64,000 nucleotides of DNA from Rhizobium album (GCF_003122325.1 NZ_QFBC01000020.1:1-64000); one strand, 5' to 3'. Counted from the stretch's first letter, positions 51,776-61,982 are shown. Notes: a model not told the origin generated them from the letters alone. Numbers and translations: made by a program.

Positions 51776-51850
51776 GCGCCGCAGCCGCGCAGCTTACTGT
51801 CGCCACGATTGCTGCCGATGCTCGGCTATTGTTGACGGACGGACCTTTTC

Positions 51851-52606
51851 ATGGCTTCTTCAGGACTGAAGCAACGGCGCAGTGGCTTTGCTTATGTCAT
51901 CCTGGCGTCGCTGGCGTTTCACCTCTGTCTCTACGCCGTCTTCGCGCCGCTCGCCGATAACGCGCCTCTTCCCGTTATTCCCGCCGACCCGGCCATAACC
52001 GTCGAGATCCTGACGGAAGCGGCAGAGAAGCCACACACGAAGCCACGAACCGATAGCGCGGAGGAGCATATACCTTCGCGGGATTCGGTAGAAAATGACG
52101 CTGATGCGAACCGCGATCAGCCCGAACCCGAAACGAAGCATTCCACACTGCAGGATAAGGAGGCAGCGCCTGCCGTCCCCGCAGCTGTTACCGAAGAACA
52201 GACTATGGTTGTCGCCCGGAGCTTCTATTCAGCACAGATTCTGGACGATCCCCGCAGTCGCGGTGCGCGCGCGGCGCTGAAATCGCTGGAGACATCCGAA
52301 AAGATCATCCAGACCTGCAATCTCGAGGCCATGGCACAGATCGAACACTGGAACCGCACCTACCATCCGGACATGGTCATCGCTTACACGTTCGAGAGTC
52401 CGCGTATTGCCGGCGCCTCGATCGAAGCCAGGGGCGCCACGTTTCGCAGCCGCCACAGCTGGTACAATCTGCGTTACAGTTGCACGATGACCGCCGCGCT
52501 CGACAGCGTATCGCGCTTTTCATTTTCTGTCGGCGAGGCGATTGCGCCGGAAGAATGGGCGCAGAACAACCTCACCGACGAGGGTGACGGAGAGGGAGCG
52601 GATTGA
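51851..52606 (+). CDS. DUF930-domain inner-membrane protein
   Basis: A 251-residue protein with an N-terminal TM helix (GFAYVILASLAFHLCLYAVFAPLA), a low-complexity periplasmic linker (about 50-120), and a C-terminal domain (DDPRSRGARAALKSLETSEKIIQTCNLEAMAQIEHW...WYNLRYSCTMT) that I recognise as DUF930. TonB-like overall topology. Function unknown; the family is rhizobial. Confidence 0.8.
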   Translation: MASSGLKQRRSGFAYVILASLAFHLCLYAVFAPLADNAPLPVIPADPAITVEILTEAAEKPHTKPRTDSAEEHIPSRDSVENDADANRDQPEPETKHSTLQDKEAAPAVPAAVTEEQTMVVARSFYSAQILDDPRSRGARAALKSLETSEKIIQTCNLEAMAQIEHWNRTYHPDMVIAYTFESPRIAGASIEARGATFRSRHSWYNLRYSCTMTAALDSVSRFSFSVGEAIAPEEWAQNNLTDEGDGEGAD

Positions 52607-52624
52607 ACGAAACAGCGGTGGCGA

Positions 52625-53065
52625 TCAGTTCTGCGCGTTGTCCGGCGGCGGAACTTCGGAGTTCTGCTTGCACTCTTTCAGCCAGACGTCGTAGATCGGA
52701 TGCTCAACGGCATTGAGGCCCGGGCTGTCGGCAAACATCCAGCCGGAAAAGATGCGGCGGATCTTGCGATCGAGCGTGATCTCGTCGACTTCGACGAAAG
52801 CGTCGATCTTCTGCGCTTCGGTTTCATCGCGGGAATAACAGACCTTCGGCGTTACCTGCAGGGCACCGAACTGCACGGTTTCGTCAATGTAGACGTCGAA
52901 GGTGGTGATGCGGCCGGTGATCTTGTCGATCCCGGAAAACACGGCGACCGTGTTGGAAATACGCGCCGCATGGCTGCTCGCTGCGGGAAGAAACAGACCC
53001 GAAGCGACCGTCATCACTGCAATCAATGACACACGCCAAGAACGATCTTGCGTGAAAAGACCCAT
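52625..53065 (-). CDS. DUF2155-domain secreted protein
   Basis: A 146-residue protein with a signal peptide (IAVMTVASGLFLPAASSHA) and the DUF2155 core (NTVAVFSGIDKITGRITTFDVYIDETVQFGALQVTPKVCYSRDETE ... IFSGWMFADSPGLNAVEHPIYDVWLKEC). Alphaproteobacterial family of unknown function, normally next to the NDUFA12-like gene, as here. GGGAGAAT precedes the ATG. Confidence 0.85.
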   Translation of the reverse strand: MGLFTQDRSWRVSLIAVMTVASGLFLPAASSHAARISNTVAVFSGIDKITGRITTFDVYIDETVQFGALQVTPKVCYSRDETEAQKIDAFVEVDEITLDRKIRRIFSGWMFADSPGLNAVEHPIYDVWLKECKQNSEVPPPDNAQN

Positions 53066-53142
53066 ATTCTCCCGTCTCCAGCATATGCCAACCCCAAACG
53101 ATCGGCTTTGGAGCTAAACCCCAAATGTGGCCAAAACCGGGG

Positions 53143-53541
53143 TCAGTTCCCCGGGGTCCAGGCGTCGTAGTCGCCGGTAACGCGCGGCCGTTCGCCGGGA
53201 ACGGCCAGCGAGCCCGGCGGACGGTAGGCCTGCGGCGTGCCGGTCAGATTGGCGCGGTGCTGCTTCTGCCAGTCGCGGGCGACGTAGTTTTCCTTGCTCG
53301 GGGGAACGTCGGTGCGGTGGTGCATCCAGCCGTGCCAGCCAGGCGGGATCGCCGAGGCTTCTGCATAACCGTTGTAGATCACCCAGCGGCGCGTGCGGCC
53401 CTCGGAATCCTTGCCGCCCTGGTAATAGACATTGCCGAATTCGTCCTGGCCGACGCGTTCGCCGTGACGCCAGGTGTGGAACCGCGTGCCGATGGTCTGG
53501 CCGCTCCACCAGGTGAAAATCTGCAACAGGAGATTCTTCAT
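53143..53541 (-). CDS. NDUFA12-like subunit of NADH:ubiquinone oxidoreductase
   Basis: A 132-residue homologue of mitochondrial complex I accessory subunit NDUFA12/B17.2, a marker of alphaproteobacteria. Signatures: FHTWRHGERVGQDEFGNVYYQGG, RRWVIYNGYAEASAIPPGWHGWMHHRTDVPPS, TGTPQAYRPPGSL. AAGGAAAAGAC precedes the ATG. It stands apart from the nuo operon, as usual. Confidence 0.9.
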   Translation of the reverse strand: MKNLLLQIFTWWSGQTIGTRFHTWRHGERVGQDEFGNVYYQGGKDSEGRTRRWVIYNGYAEASAIPPGWHGWMHHRTDVPPSKENYVARDWQKQHRANLTGTPQAYRPPGSLAVPGERPRVTGDYDAWTPGN

Positions 53542-53762
53542 GTCTTTTCCTTCGGCTTCGCAAAAACGCTTAAAGCGCGCGAAATCTGTTCCTTCGCTTA
53601 TGCCGCCTGAGGCCGGAATTGTCTAGTGATTCCCGCCGCTGGTCCGCGTCATTTCTCCGCTACTGCGACGTCAAATCGCCGCGCCTCGGCTTACAATATC
53701 TTCCTTAAAATAGCGTGGCAGCCGCAAGCCCGGTCATGGAAAACAAGCGACGCGGGGCGTTG

Positions 53763-54257
53763 TCAAAGCCCAAGCGGCTTTTCGAGAACCACCGTCAGCG
53801 GAGCGGGATCGCCGGCAACCTCGATGCGGTCGATCTCGCGCATGCCATGCGCGTGGAAGAAAGCGATAGCGCCGGCATTGCGGAAATCGATCTCCAGCCG
53901 GAGGATTTCCGCATCGGGGAAGCAGGTCTCGATTTCCGCAAACAGGTCGCGCCCAACACCCTGCCGCTGGTGGGAGGGATGCACGTAAAGCTGGCGGATG
54001 ACCGCCGTCTTGGCAAGTCGGTCGGACATTCCGGCAAACGCCATGCCGCCGATCTTGCGGCCGTCGTCGGCGACGAGGAACTCGCCACCCTTTTCGCGCA
54101 GAGCGGCCTTCAGCGCCGCCGGCGAAGCGATGGCGGTTGCCATCGCCTCCACCTCGTCGGCGCTGTAGAGCGTGTTGTAGGTGGCGTGCAGCGTTTCCGT
54201 CAGCAGCGTGCCCACCTGCGCCAGATCGCGCTCGCCACCGGTGCGGACGAAAAACAC
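53763..54257 (-). CDS. GNAT-family N-acetyltransferase
   Basis: A 164-residue GNAT enzyme: acetyl-CoA binding motif VHPSHQRQGVGRDLFAEIE and motif B in IDFRNAGAIAFFHAHGMREID. GTG start preceded by GAGGAG at the end of gatB, so it is co-transcribed with gatB. Substrate unknown. Confidence 0.8.
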   Translation of the reverse strand: MFFVRTGGERDLAQVGTLLTETLHATYNTLYSADEVEAMATAIASPAALKAALREKGGEFLVADDGRKIGGMAFAGMSDRLAKTAVIRQLYVHPSHQRQGVGRDLFAEIETCFPDAEILRLEIDFRNAGAIAFFHAHGMREIDRIEVAGDPAPLTVVLEKPLGL

Positions 54258-54261
54258 CGCT

Positions 54262-55764
54262 TTACTCCTCGATGCCGAGTTTGGCCTTGACCAGCGCCTG
54301 CACCGCCTGCGGATTGGCCTTGCCGCCGGTCGCCTTCATCACCTGGCCGACGAACCAGCCGGCAAGCGTCGGCTTGGCCTGGACCTTGGCGACCTGGTCC
54401 GGATTGGCGGCGATGATCTCGTCGACGGCCTTTTCGATCGCCCCGGTATCGGTGACCTGCTTCATGCCGCGGGCCTCGACGATTTCCGCCGGGTCGCCGC
54501 CTTCGGCGAGCACGATCTCGAACAGGTCCTTGGCGATCTTGCCGGAAATGGTTTCGGCCTTGATCAGATCGATGATGCCGCCAAGCTGGGCAGGAGAAAC
54601 CGGAGTCTCTTCAATATCTTTGCCGATTTTGTTCAAGGCGCCCAAGAGGTCGTTGATAACCCAGTTTGCGGCGATCTTGCCGTCGCGGCCTTCGGCAACG
54701 GCTTCGAAATAATCGGCAATCGCCTTTTCCGATACCAGCACCGAGGCGTCGTAGACCGAGAGACCGAGTTCACGCACGAACCGCGTCTTCTTGTCGTCGG
54801 GCAGTTCCGGCAGATGCTTTTCCAGCCCGGCGACGAAGGCGTCGTCGAATTCCAGCGGCAGCAGGTCGGGATCGGGGAAATAGCGATAGTCGTGCGCATC
54901 TTCCTTGGAGCGCATCGACCGCGTCTCGCCCTTGTTCGGATCGAACAGGCGGGTTTCCTGGTCGATGCTGCCGCCGTCCTCCAGGATTCCGATCTGGCGG
55001 CGCGCCTCGTATTCGATCGCCTGGCCGATGAAGCGGATGGAATTGACGTTCTTGATCTCGCAACGCGTGCCGAAGGCCTCGCCGGGGCGGCGGACGGAAA
55101 CGTTGACGTCGGCGCGCATCGAGCCTTCATCCATGTTGCCGTCGCAGGTGCCGAGGTAACGTACGATCGAGCGCAGCTTCGTCATGTAGGCTTTCGCCTC
55201 GTCGGACGAGCGCATGTCGGGCTTGGAGACGATTTCCATCAGCGCCACGCCGGAGCGGTTCAGGTCGACATAAGACATGGTGGCGTGCTGGTCGTGCATC
55301 GACTTGCCGGCATCCTGCTCCAGGTGCAGGCGTTCGATGCCGATTTCGATGTCTTCGAAATTGCCCTGGCGATCGGGGCCGAGCGAGATGACGATCTTGC
55401 CTTCGCCGACGATCGGATCCTTGAACTGCGAGATCTGGTAGCCCTGCGGCAGGTCGGGATAAAAATAGTTCTTGCGGTCGAAGACCGAACGCTTGTTGAT
55501 CTGCGCCTTGAGGCCGAGACCGGTGCGCACCGCCTGGCGGACACATTCCTCGTTGATGACCGGCAGCATGCCGGGCATGGCGGCATCGACGAGCGACACG
55601 TTGGAATTGGCAGGCTTGCCGAACTCGGTCGAGGCCCCGGAGAAGAGCTTGGACTTGCTCAGGACCTGCGCATGGACTTCCATGCCGATGATGACTTCCC
55701 AGTCGCCAGTGGCACCGGGAATAAAGCGCTTCGGATCGGGTGTGCGGACGTCAACAAGGGTCAT
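54262..55764 (-). CDS. gatB: Asp-tRNA(Asn)/Glu-tRNA(Gln) amidotransferase subunit B
   Basis: A 500-residue subunit that binds and activates misacylated tRNA. GatB signatures: [112 protein letters not shown], and the C-terminal YqeY-like domain. The start at 55764 ([11 protein letters not shown]) follows the family. Separated from gatA-gatC by about 3.5 kb. Confidence 0.95.
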   Translation of the reverse strand: MTLVDVRTPDPKRFIPGATGDWEVIIGMEVHAQVLSKSKLFSGASTEFGKPANSNVSLVDAAMPGMLPVINEECVRQAVRTGLGLKAQINKRSVFDRKNYFYPDLPQGYQISQFKDPIVGEGKIVISLGPDRQGNFEDIEIGIERLHLEQDAGKSMHDQHATMSYVDLNRSGVALMEIVSKPDMRSSDEAKAYMTKLRSIVRYLGTCDGNMDEGSMRADVNVSVRRPGEAFGTRCEIKNVNSIRFIGQAIEYEARRQIGILEDGGSIDQETRLFDPNKGETRSMRSKEDAHDYRYFPDPDLLPLEFDDAFVAGLEKHLPELPDDKKTRFVRELGLSVYDASVLVSEKAIADYFEAVAEGRDGKIAANWVINDLLGALNKIGKDIEETPVSPAQLGGIIDLIKAETISGKIAKDLFEIVLAEGGDPAEIVEARGMKQVTDTGAIEKAVDEIIAANPDQVAKVQAKPTLAGWFVGQVMKATGGKANPQAVQALVKAKLGIEE

Positions 55765-55871
55765 CTTACGCTCGTGATAGGCTGTTTTTTCAGATCCGTG
55801 AGGTAGAGCAATTGCGTTGGCGGCGCAAGGCTTCTGACGGCAAACCGGGTGAGAAGGCGGTGGCGCAAGGC

Positions 55872-56381
55872 TCAGAACCCCGGCCCATAGGTATCCGGCT
55901 CCTCGACGGCGAAATATTTGACAAGGCCGACCGTCTCGACATCGCGATCGAGCTTCGGGGAATAGACGAAAGACAGCCATTGAACCGAATAACCGCGCGC
56001 GGTGAAAAAACGCACCGCCTGTTCGTTACGGGCATGCGTCTGCAGGCAAGCCTTGTCAAAACCCCTGCTGCGGATTTCTTCCTCGACGACGTCCAGCAGC
56101 GCCTTTCCCAGCCCCTGGCCCTCCTGGCTCGGGTCGATCCAGAAATCGGTGATGTTTTCGTCAAGCATTTCGCGGGCAGCCCAACCGACGGGGACGCCAT
56201 GACGTTCGACGACGGTGATGGTGCGCCAGGAGCCGCGGGTGAAGTTGGTAAAGGCGCTCTCGGCGCCCTTCTCCATCGCCTCGATGTCCCCGACGCTCAG
56301 CATCGCCCTGCCCCACGCCCTGATGCCGATCTCGGCCAGAAGGCTCGCTTCGTCGTCGTGTGCATGGCGAATGTTGATCAT
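55872..56381 (-). CDS. GNAT-family N-acetyltransferase
   Basis: A 169-residue GNAT protein: [22 protein letters not shown] (acetyl-CoA loop) and [22 protein letters not shown] (motif B). Start at 56381 after AAAGGGGTGCCC. Divergent from the YjhX-like gene at 56688. In E. coli yjhX is paired with the GNAT gene yjhQ, so the neighbourhood may matter. Confidence 0.8.
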   Translation of the reverse strand: MINIRHAHDDEASLLAEIGIRAWGRAMLSVGDIEAMEKGAESAFTNFTRGSWRTITVVERHGVPVGWAAREMLDENITDFWIDPSQEGQGLGKALLDVVEEEIRSRGFDKACLQTHARNEQAVRFFTARGYSVQWLSFVYSPKLDRDVETVGLVKYFAVEEPDTYGPGF

Positions 56382-56687
56382 GGGCACCCCTTTGTTATTC
56401 CAGCATTAAACCATCCACATTTCGGTTTTTCCAGCAGCGGCGCGGAATTTCGACAGTCCGCCGCTGCCGGCAACCGGCGCCATCAACGCGTGCTTGACCT
56501 GACACGGCCAAACTTCTAGAAAAACATGTCCATTCACGGAGCTTTGATGTTCTCGCCTGAGACCCGGTAAAGGCCCCTGCTCGCGGTATTCTGCGGGCAC
56601 GGGCCCGAAAAACGAAATCCCTGACGTTTGCAAAAACGCCAGATCGTTTTTCTGCGCCATTACGGCGCCTGTTCGGATCTCACATCA

Positions 56688-56945
56688 ATGGATATTTCCC
56701 GCGCAGAACAGCGCATCCTGCATCTCATGGCCCAGGGCGGCCGAATCGAAATCGAACGCGACGACCGCAAGAAGGTCGAAACCGTCAGTTGCTTCACGCG
56801 TGACGGCTGGCTTTATCCGGATATCGACATGGCGCTGTTCAGGAAGCTGAAACGGCTGAAAGCCATCCGCTCGTCGGGCGGACAACCCTATCGCATCACC
56901 GACAAGGGTTTGCGGCTGGTACGTGCGCAACTCGACAATCGCTGA
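56688..56945 (+). CDS. yjhX: YjhX/UPF0386-family protein
   Basis: An 85-residue protein (MDISRAEQRILHLMAQGGRI...) matching the UPF0386 pattern: an AEQRxLHxxAxGGRI start, KKVETVSCFTRDGWLYPDIDMALFRKLKRLKAI, and the C-terminal GQPYRIT...VRAQLDNR. E. coli YjhX has been proposed as a toxin with YjhQ, but the fold is a winged-helix-like DNA-binding type and many copies are single. ATG at 56688; the ribosome-binding site is weak. Confidence 0.8.
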   Translation: MDISRAEQRILHLMAQGGRIEIERDDRKKVETVSCFTRDGWLYPDIDMALFRKLKRLKAIRSSGGQPYRITDKGLRLVRAQLDNR

Positions 56946-56984
56946 AGCGGTAAAGGCGCCGCCGGTTTCCCGGCGGCGCCCCGT

Positions 56985-58130
56985 TCATTCGCCGCGCAAC
57001 TTGACGATGTCGTTCATCAATCCGCCCGTACCGTTGTGGATGGTCAGGCGCTCGACCTTGCCGGCGATGGCTTCCAGAGCTTCCAGTTCCTTCAGCCGCA
57101 GCATCACCGGGTTCTCGGCCATCACCTTTGCCGTGTTGAGCAGCGAACGGGTGGCGTTCGTTTCCTCGCGGCGGCGGATGACGTTGGCCTCGGCCTGCTT
57201 CTCGGCCGCGACCACCTGGTTGAGGATCTCGCGCATCTCGCCCGGCAGGATCACATCCTTGAGCTCGATGCCGAGGATCTCCAGGCCGATCTCCGCCATA
57301 TCAGCGCGCACCTTGTCGGTCGCCTCGGCATGCACGGAAACGCTGCGCTCGAGGATCTGGTCGAGCGTCATCGTGCCCAGCGTCCGGCGGAAGGCGAATT
57401 GCAGGGCGCGGTAAAGCGCATCCGCAAAATCCTTCACCGACGTCACGGCCTTCACCGGATCGACCACACGGTATTCCGCCGTGATGTTGACGCGGATGGT
57501 TACGCGGTCACGGGTCAGCAACTCCTGCCCCGCGACATCGAGCGACTGCCGCTTCAGGTCGACGGCCTTGACCTGGACGCTGCGACCGACGTTCCAGAAG
57601 CCGTGCAGACCCGGCTGCAACAGGCGCTGGTAGATCCCGTCGATGAACAGCAGACCGACCTGGCCGTCCTGCACGGTGCTGTTGGTCAGCAGTTCCGCGC
57701 GGCGGGCGGCGACCAGCCGGCGCACCAGCGCCGGATCGACCGAAAGATCGCCGGTGACGTCGAAGCGCGTTTCCTTCCACGGTCCGGCGTCGTTCCAGAC
57801 GGTCATCTTCTGGTTCGGCGCAAACACCGTGTAGATCTGGCCGTCGCGCTCCAGCACCATCACCTCACCGGTTCCGGTGCGGTACGCCGTCAGATGATGC
57901 GCCGCCACGTCCGGCAACCTGTCGAACAATGCCTTTTCGTAGGCCGAGGTGAACGTGACGGAGGCAAGGTCGTGGCGGATCACCTCGAGGTCACCGCCGC
58001 GCCGCGGCAGCATGTGCTCGCCCGGTCCGTAGATCCCGAGGATCCGGCCCTTGTGCAAGACAACAACCCGTTCGTTTTCCTTCACCAGGACGCGCTGGCG
58101 CCCCAAAATCAATTCAAGAATGCTCGTCAT
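56985..58130 (-). CDS. Slipin (SPFH/band-7) membrane-associated protein
   Basis: A 381-residue protein of the stomatin/slipin group. After an N-terminal segment and a 130-residue insertion, the SPFH domain runs VKAVDLKRQSLDVAGQELLTRDRVTIRVNITAEYRVVDPVKAV...YRALQFAFRRTLGTMTLDQILERSVSVHAEATDKVRADMAEIGLEILGIELKDVILP, followed by the helical coil EMREILNQVVAAEKQAEANVIRRREE. Membrane-domain scaffolding is the family role. Two tRNA-like sequences and a closed-stem RNA candidate lie directly upstream on the same strand. Confidence 0.85.
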   Translation of the reverse strand: MTSILELILGRQRVLVKENERVVVLHKGRILGIYGPGEHMLPRRGGDLEVIRHDLASVTFTSAYEKALFDRLPDVAAHHLTAYRTGTGEVMVLERDGQIYTVFAPNQKMTVWNDAGPWKETRFDVTGDLSVDPALVRRLVAARRAELLTNSTVQDGQVGLLFIDGIYQRLLQPGLHGFWNVGRSVQVKAVDLKRQSLDVAGQELLTRDRVTIRVNITAEYRVVDPVKAVTSVKDFADALYRALQFAFRRTLGTMTLDQILERSVSVHAEATDKVRADMAEIGLEILGIELKDVILPGEMREILNQVVAAEKQAEANVIRRREETNATRSLLNTAKVMAENPVMLRLKELEALEAIAGKVERLTIHNGTGGLMNDIVKLRGE

Positions 58131-58208
58131 CGTTCCTACTCCTCGGCATGGCTCACGGCATGAACCGATCTTCCTTTCTTTCTCTTTTCCTGGTCCGGAC
58201 GCATGTGA

Positions 58209-58405
58209 TCCGGAAACCGGTGGCAGGACAAACCCGTGGGCCGGCGGGAGCGGATCGTACGGCGTCACGGCGGGCGCGGGAGAAAACTCCGTTGCCGGCC
58301 GTCACGCGGCTTGATCCTCACCGCCGGACGGCGGGCAGTCCCGGCATCGAACTCCAGGTTCCGCCTTTCGGCTTTCCCAAAACTCTCCGCATGCCGGTTT
58401 CCGGA
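58209..58405 (-). ncRNA. Candidate structured RNA closed by a 12-bp helix (Y-RNA-like?)
   Basis: TCCGGAAACCGG (minus strand, 58405-58394) is perfectly complementary to CCGGTTTCCGGA (58220-58209), 173 nt apart. Inside lies a T-arm-like hairpin CCTGG-AGTTCGATG-CCGGG (58358-58340). A terminal helix closing a loop with a tRNA-like T arm recalls bacterial YrlA-type Y RNAs. It sits between the tRNA-like pair and slipin. Assignment is speculative. Confidence 0.3.
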
Positions 58406-58444
58406 CCGTATTGAACAGCGTGGTGGCTGGTGCTGGTGTTACCC

Positions 58445-58518
58445 AGCTTTGAGAAGGATTCGAACCTTCAACAATCAGATTAACAGTCTGATGCTCTCAC
58501 CCATCGAGCTATCCCTGG
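58445..58518 (-). ncRNA. tRNA-like sequence 2 (Asn-like, anticodon GTT), degenerate acceptor
   Basis: Good D arm (GCTCGATGGGTGAGAGC), anticodon arm TCAGA-CTGTTAA-TCTGA with GTT, and T arm GAAGG-TTCGAAT-CCTTC. The flanking acceptor strands (CCAGGGA and TCAAAGC) do not pair, and no CCA follows. Its 5' end abuts the CCA-like end of tRNA-like 1. Either a decayed tRNA-Asn or a tRNA mimic kept for another purpose. Confidence 0.5.
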
Positions 58519-58588
58519 AGCATACAGTAGGAATCGAACCTACGACCTCCGGACAAGGTCCGGCGCTCTACCGCTGAGCTAGGTCCGC
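58516..58588 (-). ncRNA. tRNA-like sequence 1, abnormal anticodon loop
   Basis: D arm GCTCAGCGGTAGAGC, T arm GTAGG-TTCGATT-CCTAC and an encoded CCA are intact. The anticodon arm is CCGGA-CCTTG-TCCGG, with only five loop bases instead of seven. The acceptor GCGGACC/TGTATGC pairs at five of seven positions, one of them G-T. It could not decode normally, so it is a relic or a tRNA mimic. Confidence 0.5.
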
Positions 58589-58767
58589 AAAGACGTCCGG
58601 TGCGTCATCCGTACACAGGACGGCAAAGCCGCCTGCGCGGGAGGAGGTTTTGATCTCATCCGTTGATGTGCGCACCCTGCCTATACGCAGCGCCACGCGG
58701 CTTTATTCTGGCTCCGGGAAAGATTTGTCGCGACATCGCGAATATGTTGCCGTCCGGCAACACCGGA

Positions 58768-59289
58768 TCAACCGAGCGGTCGCTCCAACAGGATGCGCCG
58801 GATGGGAAGGCCCAATGTCTCCGAAAAGGTATCTCCGCGCCACATTTCCGCAAAGCCGCGCTTCAGGTAGAGGCGATGCGCCTTGTGATTGGCCTCGACG
58901 ACCTCGATGGTCGCCGTCTCGATCGTTTCTGCGCGCATGCGCGACAGCAATTCGTCAATGATAGCCGTACCGATACCTTTTCCCTGCCAGAGCGGGGCAG
59001 TCCAGAGATCGGATATGTAGTTCCAGGGCTGCGAGCGGTCGCCCGGGTGATCGCGACTGTCGCGTGCGCCCCAGCCTGCAATCTCATCCGTGACCTGGCA
59101 GACGACGACGTCCGCCTGCGGATCATCGGCAAATTTGCGGAAGGCGTCATGGACCCGGCGCTCGACGGCGGGCTCGAACCATTCGGGGTGGAACCGGTCC
59201 TCCACCCAGGATTCATAACCGATGCGGGCGACCGCATCGGCGTCTTCCGGCATCATGGTGCGAAGGAAAAACCCTTCGCTCACCACCAC
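58768..59289 (-). CDS. GNAT-family N-acetyltransferase
   Basis: A 173-residue GNAT enzyme: [27 protein letters not shown] (acetyl-CoA loop) and [23 protein letters not shown] (motif B). GTG start overlapping the gatA stop, so co-transcribed with gatA. Substrate unknown. Confidence 0.8.
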   Translation of the reverse strand: MVVSEGFFLRTMMPEDADAVARIGYESWVEDRFHPEWFEPAVERRVHDAFRKFADDPQADVVVCQVTDEIAGWGARDSRDHPGDRSQPWNYISDLWTAPLWQGKGIGTAIIDELLSRMRAETIETATIEVVEANHKAHRLYLKRGFAEMWRGDTFSETLGLPIRRILLERPLG

Positions 59290-60761
59290 TTGTCCGGCGA
59301 GAAGCGGCCGGCGGCCTGCTCGATGACATGCGCGGTCCTGAACAGGGTCTCTTCCTCGAACGGCTTGCCGATGAGCTGCAGGCCGAGCGGCAGGCCCTTG
59401 TGGTCGAGGCCGGCGGGAACGGCGATGCCCGGCAGGCCGGCCATGTTCACCGTTACCGTGAAGATGTCGTTCAGGTACATCTTCACCGGATCGGATGCGA
59501 GGTCCTCGTCGGCGACGCCAAAGGCGGACGACGGTGTGGCCGGCGTCAGGATGGCATCGACGCCCGCATGGAAAGCCAGTTCGAAGTCGCGCTTGATCAG
59601 CGTGCGAACCTTCTGGGCGCGCAGGTAATAGGCGTCGTAATAACCGGCCGACAGCACGTAGGTGCCGATCATGATGCGGCGCTTGACTTCCTTGCCGAAA
59701 CCGGCGGCGCGGGTCTTCTCATAGAGATCGACGATGTCCTTGCCGTCGAGACGCAGGCCGTAACGCACGCCGTCGTAGCGCGCGAGATTCGACGAGGCTT
59801 CGGCGGGAGCGACGATGTAGTAGGCCGGCAGGGCATACTTGGTATGCGGCAGCGAGATGTCGACGATCTCGGCGCCGGCGTCCTTCAGCCAGGCGATGCC
59901 CTGTTGCCAGAGCGTTTCGATTTCTTCCGGCATGCCGTCGACGCGATATTCGTTGGGAATGCCGATCTTCATGCCCTTGAGCGACTGGCCGAGCGAGGCT
60001 TCGTAATCCGGCACCGGCAGGTCCACCGACGTGGTGTCCTTGGCATCGACGCTTGCCATCGACTTCAGCAGGATGGCGGCGTCGCGCACGTCGCGGGCGA
60101 TCGGGCCGGCCTGGTCGAGCGACGAGGCGAAGGCGACGACGCCCCAGCGCGAGCAGCGGCCATAGGTCGGCTTGATGCCGACGGTGCCGGTGAAGGCGGC
60201 CGGCTGGCGGATCGAGCCGCCGGTATCCGTGGCGGTGGCGCCGGCGCAGAGGAAGGCGGCGACGGCAGCGGCCGAACCGCCCGACGAGCCGCCCGGCACG
60301 AGCTGCTGGTTGGAGCCCTTGGCGCGCCACGGGTTGATGACCGGGCCGTAATAGGAGGTTTCGTTGGAGGAGCCCATGGCGAACTCGTCCATGTTCAGCT
60401 TGCCGAGCATGACGGCGCCGTCATTCCAGAGGTTCTGGGTGACGGTCGATTCGTAATGCGGCTTGAAGCCGTCGAGGATGTGACTGCAGGCCTGGGTGTG
60501 GATGCCTTCGGTGCCGAACAGGTCCTTGATGCCGAGCGGGATGCCTTCGAGAGCGCCGGCCTTGCCGCTGGCTATGCGCGCGTCGGACACTTCCGCCATC
60601 TGCAATGCCTTTTCCGGCGTTACCTTGACATAGGCATTGATCTTGTCGTTTGCCGCCTCGATCGCCGAGACATAGGCTTCGGTCAGTTCGGTCGCTTTGA
60701 TCTCCTTGGCAAGGAGCTTTTCGCGCGCTTCGGCAATGGTCAGGCGGATGAGGTCGGTCAT
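59280..60761 (-). CDS. gatA: Asp-tRNA(Asn)/Glu-tRNA(Gln) amidotransferase subunit A
   Basis: A 493-residue glutamine amidase supplying ammonia to GatB. Amidase-signature triad: Lys in [14 protein letters not shown], cis-Ser in [15 protein letters not shown], nucleophilic Ser in [15 protein letters not shown]-terminus ends RFSPDKWW. Lies 51 bp after gatC on the same strand; gatB is separate, a common rhizobial layout. Confidence 0.97.
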   Translation of the reverse strand: MTDLIRLTIAEAREKLLAKEIKATELTEAYVSAIEAANDKINAYVKVTPEKALQMAEVSDARIASGKAGALEGIPLGIKDLFGTEGIHTQACSHILDGFKPHYESTVTQNLWNDGAVMLGKLNMDEFAMGSSNETSYYGPVINPWRAKGSNQQLVPGGSSGGSAAAVAAFLCAGATATDTGGSIRQPAAFTGTVGIKPTYGRCSRWGVVAFASSLDQAGPIARDVRDAAILLKSMASVDAKDTTSVDLPVPDYEASLGQSLKGMKIGIPNEYRVDGMPEEIETLWQQGIAWLKDAGAEIVDISLPHTKYALPAYYIVAPAEASSNLARYDGVRYGLRLDGKDIVDLYEKTRAAGFGKEVKRRIMIGTYVLSAGYYDAYYLRAQKVRTLIKRDFELAFHAGVDAILTPATPSSAFGVADEDLASDPVKMYLNDIFTVTVNMAGLPGIAVPAGLDHKGLPLGLQLIGKPFEEETLFRTAHVIEQAAGRFSPDKWW

Positions 60762-60811
60762 GGGAGTCGAGCTTTCGGAGTAGCGGGCGTTTTTCGGCGG
60801 AACAGGTCGGC

Positions 60812-61099
60812 TTATTCGACCACTTTCGGCACCAGGAAGAAATTCTGGTCGGTGACCGGCGCATTGGCGACGATGTCGGCGGCCTTGTTGCCGTCGGTCA
60901 CCGCGTCGATACGCTTCTTCATTGCCATCGGGGTTACCGAGGTCATAGCCTCGACGCCGTCGACATCGACTTCGGACAATTGCTCCACAAAGCCCAGGAT
61001 ACCGTTCAGCTCGCCCACAATGCGATCAGCCTCTTCTTCGCTGACGGCGATACGGGCAAGGCGCGCAACACGCTTCACGGTGGCGAGGTCTACGGACAT
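60812..61099 (-). CDS. gatC: Asp-tRNA(Asn)/Glu-tRNA(Gln) amidotransferase subunit C
   Basis: A 95-residue GatC that stabilises the GatA-GatB complex. [50 protein letters not shown] and the C-terminal [17 protein letters not shown] are characteristic. CGGAGAAA precedes the ATG at 61099. Confidence 0.95.
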   Translation of the reverse strand: MSVDLATVKRVARLARIAVSEEEADRIVGELNGILGFVEQLSEVDVDGVEAMTSVTPMAMKKRIDAVTDGNKAADIVANAPVTDQNFFLVPKVVE

Positions 61100-61195
61100 C
61101 GATTTTCTCCGGTTCATAAGATGCCGTAAATTCCAAACGGCATCTTGTTTTCCCCCGCTATAAATGCCCAGCCGCGCCCGCGCAACGGGGATTTG

Positions 61196-61900
61196 TCAGA
61201 GAGACAGGCTCACACCGGCCTTCGGCGTCTCCACCTTCGTCTTGGCGCCATCCATGCCGGCGACGAATTTTTCCGGCGTCTGGTCGATGATTCCGAACGA
61301 GCCGTAGTGGCAGGGAATGGCCGTCTGGAACGAGAAGAAGCGCTGGCAGGCAAGCGCGGCCACGGCACCGCCCATGGTGAACCGGTCGCCGATCGGCACC
61401 AGGCCGATCTCCGGCTGGTGCAACTCGTTGATCAGGCCCATGTCGGAGAAGATGTCGGTATCGCCCATGTGGAACAGCGTCGGCTCGTCGTCGAAATGCA
61501 GCATCAGGCCGTTGGCATTGCCGAGCGCATGCGAAACGCCGTCCTCGGTGATCTGCGCCGACGAATGCAGCGCATTGGTGAAGGTGACGGTAAAACCGCC
61601 GAAACCGATGGTGCCGCCGGTATTGCCCATCTCGATCTTCGGGACGCCCTTCGAGCCGAGCCAGGAAGCGAGGTCGGCATTGGCGAGCACCGTCGCACCG
61701 GTTTCACCGGCAAGTGCGATCGTATCGCCGACATGGTCGCCGTGGCCGTGGGTCAGGAGGATATGAGTGATGCCGGCAGCTGCCTCCTTGGCGTCAAGAC
61801 CGCCGAAACCCGGATTGCCGCTGAAGAAGGGATCGATCAGAATACTTGCCTTGGCAATGTCGAGACGAAAGGCCGAATGGCCGAGCCATGTGATCTTCAT
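61196..61900 (-). CDS. UPF0173-type metal-dependent hydrolase
   Basis: A 234-residue metallo-beta-lactamase-fold protein: [14 protein letters not shown] start, HxHxDH motif in [13 protein letters not shown], further ligands in [21 protein letters not shown] and the C-terminal IPCHYGSF. Matches UPF0173 hydrolases; substrate unknown. ATG at 61900 after AAAGGAG. Confidence 0.88.
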   Translation of the reverse strand: MKITWLGHSAFRLDIAKASILIDPFFSGNPGFGGLDAKEAAAGITHILLTHGHGDHVGDTIALAGETGATVLANADLASWLGSKGVPKIEMGNTGGTIGFGGFTVTFTNALHSSAQITEDGVSHALGNANGLMLHFDDEPTLFHMGDTDIFSDMGLINELHQPEIGLVPIGDRFTMGGAVAALACQRFFSFQTAIPCHYGSFGIIDQTPEKFVAGMDGAKTKVETPKAGVSLSL

Positions 61901-61982
61901 GGGGTACTCCTTTGGATTCTCTGGAAGAATATGACATAGGTGGATATACGCAAATGACAGTGAGTGTGAATTGGAAATGACC

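Noticed and set aside
56406..56660. An 84-codon minus-strand frame upstream of the GNAT gene
   Set aside because: No family resemblance, and it spans the control region of two divergent genes; probably chance.
59328..61163. A 611-codon frame antisense to gatA and gatC
   Set aside because: gatA and gatC are unambiguous; the antisense frame crosses their intergenic gap without any start signal and matches nothing.
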